From positions 3,410,001 through 3,474,000 of the forward strand of contig NZ_CP011254.1 in NCBI RefSeq assembly GCF_001006005.1: a stretch of DNA of 64,000 nt, read 5' to 3'. The translations under genes and the position numbers were made by a program. Each line of letters opens with the position of its first letter. The stretch's first letter is position 1. Below are positions 29,724 to 37,901 of the stretch, piece after piece. The notes under the pieces are model-generated. The model was not told the DNA's origin. It made no database searches and saw only the letters and a list, made by a program, of their open reading frames with translations. Source of the DNA: Serratia fonticola (GTDB lineage Bacteria; Pseudomonadota; Gammaproteobacteria; Enterobacterales; Enterobacteriaceae).

Positions 29724-29860
29724 CTACAGGAAGGCTTTACCACAGAGGAAATAGCCAGGAGCGAGAGAGGTTGAGACGGTGAGGGGAGCAATACGGTGGG
29801 ATTGGCAGAGGTGAACATGGGACTAGACAGGCCAGTTGGCTGGCCTGCACTTTACGCGGG

Positions 29861-29959
29861 TTACACCATTGGGCGGATATAGTCCCACAGGCGTTCCCAG
29901 TTAATCAGCACCAATACCACGGTGGCGGAAAACAGAATAAACATGATCTTTGAGAACAT
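29861..29959 (-). CDS. Small membrane protein, 32 aa, unrecognised
   Basis: The frame reads MFSKIMFILFSATVVLVLIN then WERLWDYIRPMV and TAA. AAGGAGTG stands 8 bases before the ATG, an almost ideal ribosome binding site. Residues 5-19 form one hydrophobic helix, followed by an aromatic, charged tail, a common shape for single-pass regulatory or accessory small proteins. It lies alone between two - strand operons, and a 20-base hairpin (29829-29848) follows its stop. No family was recognised. Confidence 0.7.
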   Translation of the reverse strand: MFSKIMFILFSATVVLVLINWERLWDYIRPMV

Positions 29960-30160
29960 GATATCAACACTCCTTGTTAATAAAACGGTATCCCTGCCCG
30001 GATTAAGGACGATTTTCAGGCAGTGTACAGGGGGATAACCAGGCGATATAGAGGCGGTGAAACATTTCAGAAAAGACCAGGTTTATGGTCAATAAATGGA
30101 CAGTTGGCGAGGGTTTGATGATAGGGCAGAGATTTCCCTGCCCCGAGTTTTAACACGACA

Positions 30161-31534
30161 TTAATTCAGGATGCCGTTTAGCACCAGCATGGTGATCATC
30201 CCGCCTACAGCGGGGATAAGAGTACGGCGGACAATCATAAACGGCGAGCATTCACCGGCCTTGCTGACGGCAATGATCACCCCGGCCACCGGGGAAATCG
30301 ATCTTCCCATACCGGCCATCAGTTGCATTGGCAGGATCATGCTGACGGCGCTTTCGCCAAATTTGGCGGCAATGCCTGGAGCCAGCCCGGAGAAGGAGAA
30401 GAACGCAGCCACGCCGGAGCCGGTCAGCGCCGCGGTCACGCAGACCAGCAGGGCCATCACTATCGTCATATTGCCAAAACCGAAGCCCGCGGCCTGAACG
30501 GTGTGAATAATGAAGTCAACGGCCCCGATGATCTGCAAGCCCTGGGCGAAAACGTCGGCACACACCAGCAGGGAAACGATGCTGGTAAACATGGTGCCCA
30601 TGCCTTTGAAGAACACCTGGATGCCCTTGCAGGCGGTTTTGAAATCCCTCCGTACCAGCAACTCGCAGAAAAATGCCAACAGGGTGCCGATAATCATCGC
30701 CGTCACCACGTCAATCTTGATGCTGCTGATCACCAGCGGGCTGAAGACGATCACCAGTATCACCGGGAACACCGGCAGGAAAGCGTAGAATGCCGGTACC
30801 TTGGCTGTATCTTCGCTGGTTGGCTGTTCCACCTGCAGTTGGGTAACGATATGCCCGTCTTTGGCGTCAAAGTAGCGTGCGGTGAAGAAGATCAGTACCG
30901 CTACCGCCAGCATCACGCCGGTGGCGACCGGCAGTTGGTAGTGGGCAAAGTAGACTGCGGTTTCCATACCGGCATGTTTGGCTGCCAGGTTGGCGGTGCC
31001 CACTGCCGGGCCGAGATCCATAAACGCCGACATACCGATCATCGAGGCGGCGGCGGCTTTACTGACTCCAAGCCGCACCAACACCGGGAAGAAGGTGACC
31101 AACAGCAGCATCGCCAGACCGGCCGCGCTGGAAATCGCCACGTGCAGCAACTGGGATAATATGTAGCCGATCGCCAGGATCAGGTAAGGAGCCTTGATCA
31201 TCTGCAAGGGTTTGATGCACAGATTTACCATCGAGTTCGACGCTTTGATGTGATCCATATAATCGGCAAAACCGCCCGCCGCCATAATGATCAAACCGAT
31301 GCCCGCCACCTGGGTGGTCAAAGACTCTTTCACGAACGCGAAAATATCCCCGCCAACCCAGCCGATGGATTTGGCCTTGCCGTACAATATCGATTGATCG
31401 GGAAAGAACACCGCCGTGATCAGCAGCAGGCTCAGCCCCGCCAGCAGTAACACGGTTTGCGGCTGGTAGTTTTTGATAATAAACCAGGCCGCCAATACGG
31501 TAACGATCATCCCGATGATAAATCCAGTCATCAT
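30161..31534 (-). CDS. dcuC: DcuC-family C4-dicarboxylate transporter
   Basis: A 457-residue membrane carrier with about twelve hydrophobic segments. AAGGFADYMDHIKASNSMV, SAFMDLGPAVGTANLAAKHA and AGMGRSISPVAGVIIAVSKA fit the DcuC family, which takes up or exchanges succinate, fumarate and related C4 acids. AAGGGG precedes tandem ATGs. It is followed on its 5' side, six bases away, by an alpha/beta hydrolase gene that would be transcribed first. The link with hydrolases and a porin suggests uptake of an acid freed by ester cleavage. A small hairpin at 30124-30143 follows the stop. Confidence 0.82.
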   Translation of the reverse strand: MMTGFIIGMIVTVLAAWFIIKNYQPQTVLLLAGLSLLLITAVFFPDQSILYGKAKSIGWVGGDIFAFVKESLTTQVAGIGLIIMAAGGFADYMDHIKASNSMVNLCIKPLQMIKAPYLILAIGYILSQLLHVAISSAAGLAMLLLVTFFPVLVRLGVSKAAAASMIGMSAFMDLGPAVGTANLAAKHAGMETAVYFAHYQLPVATGVMLAVAVLIFFTARYFDAKDGHIVTQLQVEQPTSEDTAKVPAFYAFLPVFPVILVIVFSPLVISSIKIDVVTAMIIGTLLAFFCELLVRRDFKTACKGIQVFFKGMGTMFTSIVSLLVCADVFAQGLQIIGAVDFIIHTVQAAGFGFGNMTIVMALLVCVTAALTGSGVAAFFSFSGLAPGIAAKFGESAVSMILPMQLMAGMGRSISPVAGVIIAVSKAGECSPFMIVRRTLIPAVGGMITMLVLNGILN

Positions 31535-31540
31535 GTCCCC

Positions 31541-32368
31541 TTATGAGTGTTTGGCAAAAAACTCATGCAATAGCGTGTTGTAATAATCCGGAGCCTGGAA
31601 ATAAGGCGCATGGCCCATCCCGGGCATCTCGATATGTTGGGTGTAGGGCACCAGCGCCAGCAGATCGGCTTTGAGCTGTGGTTGCACCACGGCGTCTTTT
31701 TCACCGGTGAGGATCAGCGTTGGCATCTTGAGCTGGGGCAGTAGCGGGCGGTTGTCGGCTAGCTGCAACATGCGAGTGGCACGCCTCAGGCCTTCCAGGT
31801 TGGTGCCTGCTGCAATTTCTGCCGCATAGTCCAGCACTGCCGCAGGTACATCTGGGAACGGCAGCAGATCACGTGCGCGGTTTCTGCCGTAGGCTTCGCG
31901 GCCAATTTCGGCGAGCTCTTTCAGCCGCTTTTCCAGCTTTTCCGAGCTGGGTGCCGACTCTGGCGCGCCATAGCCGGGATGGGTGCAGGACAACACCAGG
32001 TTTTTTACCCGCTCTGGATAGCGGGCGGCGTAGCGGCTGGCAACGGAGCCGCCCATTGAGTGCCCGACGAGGGAAACTTTCTCTGCCCCGCAGTGTTGCA
32101 CCCACTCATGCAGCATCTGCACAAAAGCGTCGATATCGGCCGGAACCAGCGCGGAGTCGGCATAACCGGGCGCATCCCAGGCCATGACGCGGTAGTGGGG
32201 AGAAAAGGCGGCAAACTGGAATGGCCAGGCCTTCGAGCTGCCCAGAATACCGTGTAAAAAGATCAGGGTTTCGCCCTCACCGCAAGCGCGGAAAGATAAA
32301 TTCCCCTGTGAGGTACGTAGAATTTGCTGCTCAGGGCAAACAGGGATTGCGCTGTTTTCACTGCTCAT
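31541..32368 (-). CDS. Cytoplasmic alpha/beta-fold hydrolase
   Basis: A 275-residue alpha/beta hydrolase without a signal peptide. LIFLHGILGSSKAW holds the oxyanion region, S104 in VGHSMGGS is the nucleophile, the Asp is in LTGEKDAVVQP and the His in MPGMGHAPYF. It resembles esterases and C-C hydrolases of the MhpC/3-oxoadipate lactonase kind. The ATG at 32368 is chosen over 32386 because of GAGG upstream. It forms an operon with the dcuC-like gene. Confidence 0.82.
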   Translation of the reverse strand: MSSENSAIPVCPEQQILRTSQGNLSFRACGEGETLIFLHGILGSSKAWPFQFAAFSPHYRVMAWDAPGYADSALVPADIDAFVQMLHEWVQHCGAEKVSLVGHSMGGSVASRYAARYPERVKNLVLSCTHPGYGAPESAPSSEKLEKRLKELAEIGREAYGRNRARDLLPFPDVPAAVLDYAAEIAAGTNLEGLRRATRMLQLADNRPLLPQLKMPTLILTGEKDAVVQPQLKADLLALVPYTQHIEMPGMGHAPYFQAPDYYNTLLHEFFAKHS

Positions 32369-32501
32369 GATAAAGCCTCTTTTCATTAAATAAACGCCAG
32401 AGATGGATTGCTACATGGCATTCTGGTGAGTCAATGCTTAGCCCTGAAGCAACAGGGCTATAAAGATGGTTGATGAATATTCACACTGCCTGGTGTTGGT
32501 G

Positions 32502-33359
32502 TTATTTATTAAAAACGTTAAATGCCTCGAATAACGACTCCATGACGTTGAAGTTCTCGTTTAATTCGTTGCTTTTCACTTCGCCCATATAATTAACCAG
32601 CGCCTCGATTAATACGAAGCCAGCGCTACGGCTGCTGAACAGCCCGCTATGCTGGCTCTCCATCAGCAACATCGCCGTGGCGAAGTGGCTGAACGGATTG
32701 ACGGCATTATCGGTGATGACGATGGTATCGCCACGATTTTGATAAAACCATTTTATTAACCTTGTCGTCACGCTGGAAAAACGATAATAAGAAATCGCCA
32801 GTAGCACATCGCCCTTTCTCGAGTCGATTAGCTTATGCGGTAAATTGGCAATATTGGCATCCAGCAGCACAATGTCTTTTTTGATATAGCGGCCAAGCAG
32901 ATAAAAATACTCGGCCAAGGCATGTGCCGTTGCGCTGCCAATCACATACAGCCTTTTTTCCGGATCGCAAATCAGCGCGATGGTTTTCTCCAAATGCTGG
33001 CGATTGATGTTTTTCAACGTATTGTTGATATTATCGGTGATCTCGCTGCAGTGTTTTTCAATGAATTCGATGCCGTTTTTTCTGTTTTTGCTGTTGTCGA
33101 AGCGTTCTATGGGGGAGATGTTTCTGCGTTGCTCAGGCTCGATGGTGGACTCTTTGAAGTCGCGAAAGCCGGTGAAGCCGAGCTTCATCATAAATCGCCC
33201 CAAGGTAGACTTGGCGATGTTGATTTCATGACAAACATCAATCACTTTGCTGTAGGGAATGGACTCAAAGTGTTTGTCAAAATAGTCGATGATACGCCGA
33301 TCCGTTTCGGTCAGATTATCAATGTCAGCAATACGTTGAGTGAATTCCGCTCTGTTCAT
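32502..33359 (-). CDS. RpiR-family regulator
   Basis: A 285-residue regulator: RpiR helix-turn-helix at about 1-80 (CHEINIAKSTLGRFMMKLGF, TGFRDF) and a SIS-type domain at about 120-250 (LYVIGSATAHALAEYF, DVLLAISYYRFSS). The SIS part lacks the usual SGxT loop, having SYYRFSS, so its ligand may not be a normal sugar phosphate. GAGGGG precedes the ATG at 33359. A 17-bp palindrome 64 bases upstream, repeated before the porin gene, is its likely operator. Confidence 0.85.
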   Translation of the reverse strand: MNRAEFTQRIADIDNLTETDRRIIDYFDKHFESIPYSKVIDVCHEINIAKSTLGRFMMKLGFTGFRDFKESTIEPEQRRNISPIERFDNSKNRKNGIEFIEKHCSEITDNINNTLKNINRQHLEKTIALICDPEKRLYVIGSATAHALAEYFYLLGRYIKKDIVLLDANIANLPHKLIDSRKGDVLLAISYYRFSSVTTRLIKWFYQNRGDTIVITDNAVNPFSHFATAMLLMESQHSGLFSSRSAGFVLIEALVNYMGEVKSNELNENFNVMESLFEAFNVFNK

Positions 33360-33422
33360 GTCAGTTTTCCCCTCTACGTAATTTCTTCCTTCATTAATAA
33401 CAAAACCCAAGGCAGAAAAAAG

Positions 33423-33439
33423 GGGAATCAAAAATTCCC
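33423..33439. promoter_or_regulatory. 17-bp palindrome GGGAATCAAAAATTCCC, copy 1
   Basis: A GGGAAT...ATTCCC dyad 64 bases before the RpiR regulator gene. The same 17 bases occur at 35784-35800 upstream of the porin gene. The two identical copies flank the regulator-hydrolase-porin group, as expected for autoregulation plus control of the target genes. Confidence 0.6.
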
Positions 33440-33478
33440 TTGTCAGAAGTGTGTGTCATCTCTCATTCCCTTCTGACC

Positions 33479-33508
33479 CGCGCTACCGCTTGCTTTGGCA
33501 GTAGCGCG
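33479..33508 (-). terminator. Hairpin after the secreted hydrolase gene
   Basis: CGCGCTAC and GTAGCGCG are perfect 8-base arms 12 bases after the stop of the - strand hydrolase gene. No T run follows, so termination may be Rho-assisted or the hairpin may protect mRNA ends. Confidence 0.45.
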
Positions 33509-33519
33509 TTCTCCTCGAA

Positions 33520-34425
33520 TTACGGTTGTACCTTGAACTCGCCATGCTGTTCAAACCAGGCAAATTGCTCGGCGCCATAGGCAGACATCTTCGAGCCGCT
33601 ATGCCCTACATCGGGTAAGGTCGTAAAGCGCCAGTTGAAGTCGACCTTATAGCGTTTGGCTTTCTGCTGCGCCGTCAGGAAATAGCTTTGTGCACGGGTT
33701 AACCGGCTATCCCCCTGCGCCATGGCTTCATAAGAACGGCGCAGCAAAGGGTGATACGGATCGTTATCTTTTTCACCGACGGTGATCAGCACGGGTTTGG
33801 CAAAATAGTCGGCCAGCTGTTTTTGCGTCACTTTCACTGGCGCATTGTCCAGCCCATAGGGCCATGGGTTTTCCACATCTGGCATGGTCCACCATCCCGC
33901 TGCTGCACAAATGGCGGCTTTGACATTGGCCTCAGGAACAAAGGTCAGCATCCGGTGAACAAACTGGCAGCCAGCGCTGTTGCCAAATAAATAATAGTCT
34001 TGTTGTTTGGTGACCCCTTGTTTTTGCATATCGGCAAACAGATCGTCAATGACCGTGAAGGCCCATTCCCCTTTAGGGTTGACCTGGTGGGTTTTGGCAT
34101 TCTCAATATTCCCCAGATTATAGCCGTCGTTACCGGGATAATCGGCTTCGGAGAACAGCGGAGCGATGACGATAAGTTTGTTTTTCTTGGCATTCTCTAC
34201 CCATGAGTCGCGGTACTCAGCGGCGTTACGGTTCAGCCCGGTCAGGACAAACACCACCGGGGTGTTGGCGTTGGCTCCAGGAGGCTGGTAGCTGAAGACT
34301 TCCATCTTCTTGCCGGTTTGTGGCACGGTGAAATCGAAACTACCGCTCTCTTTTGGCAGGGGGGCCGCATGGCTGAGGCTGGCACTCAACGCTAACACGG
34401 CGAATAAACTGAGTTTGCTGTTCAT
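33520..34425 (-). CDS. Secreted alpha/beta hydrolase, PHB depolymerase/esterase-like
   Basis: A 301-residue exported enzyme. The signal peptide (MNSKLSLFAVLALSASLSHA) is cut near residue 20. VVFVLTGLNRNAAEYRDSW resembles the oxyanion region of polyhydroxybutyrate depolymerase or feruloyl-esterase-like proteins, the nucleophile is S150 in LFGNSAGCQF, the acid is probably in VGEKDNDPY and the His in LPDVGHSGSKM. AAGGA supports the ATG at 34425 rather than 34434. It follows the porin gene by 22 bases and is likely co-transcribed. A periplasmic or outer substrate hydrolysed to small acids is inferred. Confidence 0.78.
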   Translation of the reverse strand: MNSKLSLFAVLALSASLSHAAPLPKESGSFDFTVPQTGKKMEVFSYQPPGANANTPVVFVLTGLNRNAAEYRDSWVENAKKNKLIVIAPLFSEADYPGNDGYNLGNIENAKTHQVNPKGEWAFTVIDDLFADMQKQGVTKQQDYYLFGNSAGCQFVHRMLTFVPEANVKAAICAAAGWWTMPDVENPWPYGLDNAPVKVTQKQLADYFAKPVLITVGEKDNDPYHPLLRRSYEAMAQGDSRLTRAQSYFLTAQQKAKRYKVDFNWRFTTLPDVGHSGSKMSAYGAEQFAWFEQHGEFKVQP

Positions 34426-34447
34426 GATTTTCATCCTTGTTCAGTGA

Positions 34448-35494
34448 TTAAAATTCGTAACGTAACCCAAGTACCCACAGATTTTCTGCCGAATCGTAGC
34501 TTTCCCGATCGTCATAAATATAGGTGGCAGAAAGATGCACATCTTTTTTCAGTCGGTATTCCAATTCGGAGATCCACTGTTTGCGATGGACGTAGTCATT
34601 TTCAGACTCGATCAACTGAGAATAGCCACCACGTAACGCGACTTTGCTGGTAAACCAGTATTCGGCCAGCGAGTCGAAGGCATCATAATCTTTGTCTGGC
34701 TGGCCGGTTTGCTCGTAGGTTTGTCGGCCAACGTTGATACCAAGATAAGCTTTGTCGTAGCTGAGGCGTATGCCAACCCCTTTTTGGGTGTAATCGGTAT
34801 AGTTGCCGCTTAGGCTGGTATTTTTGGGGTCTTTGGTCATTTTCTGCCAGGCGATCACCGGTTTGATTTTTAGTGGCATACCCATCACCGGGAATTCAAA
34901 AGCGTAGCCGAGGCTGGCCATATAACCATCGTCAACGGTGCTGTCGCTGGCACCGTTACCCATCACGTAGGCGGTGCGAACGTCCAGCCCGCCATTCGTA
35001 TATTCATATTGTAATGTGCCGTCCTGACGGTTCCATTGATAGGAGGAGTCGATACGCGTGCCGACCCAGTTGGAGTAAACGTTAGCCGTGTAGTTCATGT
35101 AACGATCGGTAATGCCCATCCACTGGTACATCGGGTTGCGCGTACGCCCAACCATCAATTTCCCCAGATCCTTACCGTCAATCCCGATATAACCATAACG
35201 AATATCCCAGTTATCTTCGGCGACCTCGGTATCGTTCTTCTGAGTGTTAACCTGCCATTCCAACTTGCCAAACAGGCCGAATTGCTCATCGAGCTTTTGT
35301 TTGGCTTCAAAGCCAAGACGGCCGGTCAGGTTGGTGGCATTGGTGTGTTCATCTGTCCATTCATTGCCGGTTTGTGCCTCGATACGGCCATAAATATCGA
35401 GTTGTGTTCCTTTACTGTTATAGACCGTCACCGCCTCGGCGGCGCTGGTGGCTAGCAGGGCAGGAAGGAGTAATGCCAGAGGTATTGTTTTCAT
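34448..35494 (-). CDS. General porin of the OmpC/OmpF family
   Basis: A 348-residue outer-membrane beta-barrel protein: signal peptide of about 21 residues (ATSAAEA end), TVYNSKGTQLDIYGRIEAQT as first strand, alternating strand pattern throughout, and a C-terminal LWVLGLRYEF ending in Phe as needed for BAM insertion. It is a little shorter than OmpC/OmpF and lacks the PEFGG motif of loop 3, so it may be a specialised porin. It is first in the - strand unit with the secreted hydrolase. Its 445-base upstream gap holds a palindrome shared with the RpiR gene. Confidence 0.85.
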   Translation of the reverse strand: MKTIPLALLLPALLATSAAEAVTVYNSKGTQLDIYGRIEAQTGNEWTDEHTNATNLTGRLGFEAKQKLDEQFGLFGKLEWQVNTQKNDTEVAEDNWDIRYGYIGIDGKDLGKLMVGRTRNPMYQWMGITDRYMNYTANVYSNWVGTRIDSSYQWNRQDGTLQYEYTNGGLDVRTAYVMGNGASDSTVDDGYMASLGYAFEFPVMGMPLKIKPVIAWQKMTKDPKNTSLSGNYTDYTQKGVGIRLSYDKAYLGINVGRQTYEQTGQPDKDYDAFDSLAEYWFTSKVALRGGYSQLIESENDYVHRKQWISELEYRLKKDVHLSATYIYDDRESYDSAENLWVLGLRYEF

Positions 35495-35783
35495 TATTAT
35501 GATCCTGTGTAAGGTAAGTCATTTTCTTGTTTTTTATAAATATGAGGCGAACTAAAGCGACTCACTTAAAAATAATGAGTTGGATGCATTAATCTCTCTA
35601 ACGACTTGTGCCGGAGGTAATGAATTTAATTTATTTAATAATGAACAGAAAATAGCGTGCCAATGAGCAACCTGCGCCGCACATGATTTAATGCTGATAA
35701 GGAAATCCAAGTTGTGTATTTTTAGTTATCGCCCTCTTGGTGATTAATTTTCACACTATAGGAAGAGGGGATATGTTGTGAAT

Positions 35784-35800
35784 GGGAATCAAAAATTCCC
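35784..35800. promoter_or_regulatory. 17-bp palindrome GGGAATCAAAAATTCCC, copy 2
   Basis: Identical to the copy at 33423-33439, with the next base (T) also the same. It is 290 bases upstream of the porin start, in a stretch (35495-35888) with no gene; the leader would be long unless the promoter lies closer. Confidence 0.6.
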
Positions 35801-35888
35801 TGGTTAAATATGTGAGTGCTGGCACAAATATGAATTGCGGGTAAAGACAGCGGGGGAGGCAAGAGGTTTTTTTGAGGAGAGCAGCCAA

Positions 35889-35922
35889 TAAAAACCCCCG
35901 CACAACGTGAATTGTACAGGGG
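35889..35922 (-). terminator. Intrinsic terminator of the 68-aa protein gene
   Basis: On the - strand CCCCTGTACAA pairs with TTGTGCGGGG (two G-U pairs) around TTCACG and is followed by GTTTTTATT, 18 bases after the stop. A strong intrinsic terminator by inspection. Confidence 0.75.
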
Positions 35923-35939
35923 CCAGCAAGGCAAGGACG

Positions 35940-36146
35940 TTACTTCTTCTCTACGGCTGCCTGGATGGCATCTGCCAGAGAGCTGACGTGCTTTTCTGCC
36001 GTTTTCAGCTGGTATTCGACACCGTTGCCGTCGTTGGTGTCAGACAGCGTTGCCTTCAACAGTTCCAGTGCTGCCTGCACCGCCAGTAATCTGCGTTTTT
36101 GCTCTTCAGTTGGAGCGATCCCAGAGCCAAAATAATTCTCTAACAT
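35940..36146 (-). CDS. Small helical protein of unknown function
   Basis: A 68-residue soluble protein, MLENYFGSGIAPTEEQKRR at the start and HVSSLADAIQAAVEKK at the end; it appears fully helical with heptad-like spacing of Leu and Ala and no membrane segment or cysteine. AAAGGAA is 6-8 bases before the ATG at 36146; the ATG at 36152 is too close to it. It has its own terminator and stands alone between the porin and pnuC. Not recognised. Confidence 0.72.
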   Translation of the reverse strand: MLENYFGSGIAPTEEQKRRLLAVQAALELLKATLSDTNDGNGVEYQLKTAEKHVSSLADAIQAAVEKK

Positions 36147-36245
36147 ATTCATTTCCTTTCGCTAGACCTACCGAAATGGCAGACAACACAGGTTACATGG
36201 GGGGGATGCCCGCCATTTTCAAGGCATTGCCTTGAGTGCTGTCCC

Positions 36246-36962
36246 TTATTGCAACGGCTTTGAGCCATTTTGGCGCGCACTGTTGATCCAGGCAAACGAT
36301 CCCATCAGCGCAATCACCGTCAGTAAAATATACTCCAACGACATGGCATAAACTCCCTGAATGGCGTAAATCACTACGCTGATCACGTCAATCAGTACCC
36401 ACAGCAGCCAGTTCTCGACGTATTTGCGCGTCATCAGCACCATGGCGGCGATTGACAGCACCAGCATGGTGGAATCCCACAGTGGGAAGGCATCTGGCTG
36501 CAGTTCAGGCATCACCACTGAAAGCCCCATTCCCTGCATAATGCCGATGGCAATGCGCGTCAGCACGGCGAATACCGGATCGATAAACAGCGACATCAGG
36601 CCGATGGCCACCACGCAAACTACCAGCAGCGTGAGGGCCTTTTGCCGTGGCAACCAGCGAATTTTCAGCGCGGCTTCATTATTTTCGTTCTGACGGCTCC
36701 AGGCATACCAGCCGTACAGGTTGGCGACGAAGAAAAACACCTGCAACAGCAGGCTGGCGTACAGCTGGATCTGGAAGAAGATAGCGGCAAACAGCGTGAC
36801 GTTAATCAAACCAAACAGGTAATTGATAATCTTCTCTTTGCTGGCAAACCAGATGCACAGCAGGCCAAACACCGTACCTATGGCTTCGATCCATGACAGG
36901 GCATAACCACCTTCGCCCAGAGGAATGTTGACCATAACGTTATTGATGCTGAAAAAATCCAT
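36246..36962 (-). CDS. pnuC: Nicotinamide riboside transporter PnuC
   Basis: A 238-residue inner-membrane protein with seven hydrophobic segments. WIEAIGTVFGLLCIWFASKE, NYLFGLINVTLFA, QLYASLLLQVFFFVANLYGW and WVLIDVISVVIYAIQGVY are PnuC signatures, including the aromatic residues for the ligand. PnuC brings in nicotinamide riboside by facilitated diffusion, normally trapped by NadR kinase. Its start overlaps the stop of the nucleoside phosphorylase gene, so they are coupled. Confidence 0.92.
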   Translation of the reverse strand: MDFFSINNVMVNIPLGEGGYALSWIEAIGTVFGLLCIWFASKEKIINYLFGLINVTLFAAIFFQIQLYASLLLQVFFFVANLYGWYAWSRQNENNEAALKIRWLPRQKALTLLVVCVVAIGLMSLFIDPVFAVLTRIAIGIMQGMGLSVVMPELQPDAFPLWDSTMLVLSIAAMVLMTRKYVENWLLWVLIDVISVVIYAIQGVYAMSLEYILLTVIALMGSFAWINSARQNGSKPLQ

Positions 36963-37714
36963 TATTGCGTCCTCTCAAGATGATCCTGATACAGCGTTTC
37001 GAGCGCGAGCACGATTTCGCGTTCCTCGCCACGTTGGCAGGAATGCTCCTGCTGTTGATAGTCGTTGATGCTCTGTTCCAGGCAGCCCTGGTGTTCCACC
37101 ACCACGTTCAGGATAGAGGCAATGCGCATATTACGCAGTGCGCCAACGACCATCAGCGGGGCGGTTTCCATATCGGCGGCGAGAATACCTTTGGCCGACC
37201 AAAAATCGGTGATCTCCTGTTCGCGATCCGTGTAGAAACTGTCATGGCTACGCACATAGCCACAGTGTGTACTGTATCCCAGTTTTTGTGCCTGCTGGCG
37301 CAGCAGATAAACCAGACCGCAGTCGGCACTGGCCGGGTAGGCAGCGGGAATATAGGCATTGCCGGTGCCCTCATCGCGTACCGCCGCGCTGGCAATCACC
37401 AGATCGCCCAACTTCATTGAACTTTGCATCGCGCCGCAGCTGCCAATACGCACCAGGCAGTCTACGCCGATCTGATGTAGTTCTTCGGCGGCGATGGCGG
37501 TTGAAGGGCCACCCATGCCGGTGGAAATCACCAGGACTTCCACGCCACGAAACCAACCGCGCAGCGCCCGGTATTCGCGATTTTGGCCAAAATCCTCCAC
37601 CTGATCCAGAAAGCGGGCAACGTGTTCGACGCGTTGCGGATCGCCCGGTAACAGTGCGTAATGGGCGTGTGTCATCTGCCGGCTAAGCCGGATGTGTGGT
37701 TGTAGTTGAGTCAT
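36962..37714 (-). CDS. Nucleoside phosphorylase (uridine/purine phosphorylase family)
   Basis: A 250-residue NP-I family phosphorylase. Blocks: ALLPGDPQRVEHVA (phosphate site), VLVISTGMGGPSTAIAAEEL, DCLVRIGSCGAMQ and LAADMETAPLMVVGAL (ribose-binding Glu and Met). It cleaves a nucleoside with phosphate into base and ribose-1-phosphate. Overlap with pnuC suggests nicotinamide riboside as a substrate, or another nucleoside in the same scavenging route; the base cannot be read from the sequence. An ERIC element ends 16 bases upstream of the ATG. Confidence 0.85.
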   Translation of the reverse strand: MTQLQPHIRLSRQMTHAHYALLPGDPQRVEHVARFLDQVEDFGQNREYRALRGWFRGVEVLVISTGMGGPSTAIAAEELHQIGVDCLVRIGSCGAMQSSMKLGDLVIASAAVRDEGTGNAYIPAAYPASADCGLVYLLRQQAQKLGYSTHCGYVRSHDSFYTDREQEITDFWSAKGILAADMETAPLMVVGALRNMRIASILNVVVEHQGCLEQSINDYQQQEHSCQRGEEREIVLALETLYQDHLERTQ

Positions 37715-37730
37715 GGAACTTACCTAAATT

Positions 37731-37858
37731 TATACCCGTCGTCTTTCAAACTGCAGCGTTGTTACCTGCACTATCCCACCCCAGTCACTTACTAAAAGTA
37801 AGCTCCTGGGGCTGGGATAGCTTGTCGCCTAGCTGCAGCTTGAAATCCATAGGGTATA
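37731..37858. repeat. ERIC element, copy 1
   Basis: A 128-base inverted-repeat element starting TATACCCGTC and ending AGGGTATA. It contains the ERIC landmarks CCCAGTCACTTAC and GTAAGCTCCTGGGG flanking the centre. The second copy at 61875-62002 is in the same orientation with about 90% identity by eye. It fills most of the gap between the phosphorylase gene and the Crp/Fnr gene and is likely transcribed in the phosphorylase leader. Confidence 0.92.
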
Positions 37859-37901
37859 GGTGGATTTCCTGTTCGGCGGTGTAAATCGAATACCGCAGAA
37901 A

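Noticed and set aside
30323..31159. A 278-codon + strand frame opposite the dcuC-like gene
   Set aside because: Low-complexity His/Gln/Gly-rich translation typical of an antisense shadow of a membrane protein gene.
32440..32459. AGCCCTG/CAGGGCT hairpin after the RpiR regulator gene at 32502-33359
   Set aside because: Perfect but short arms without a T run and 42 bases past the stop; too weak to call a terminator.
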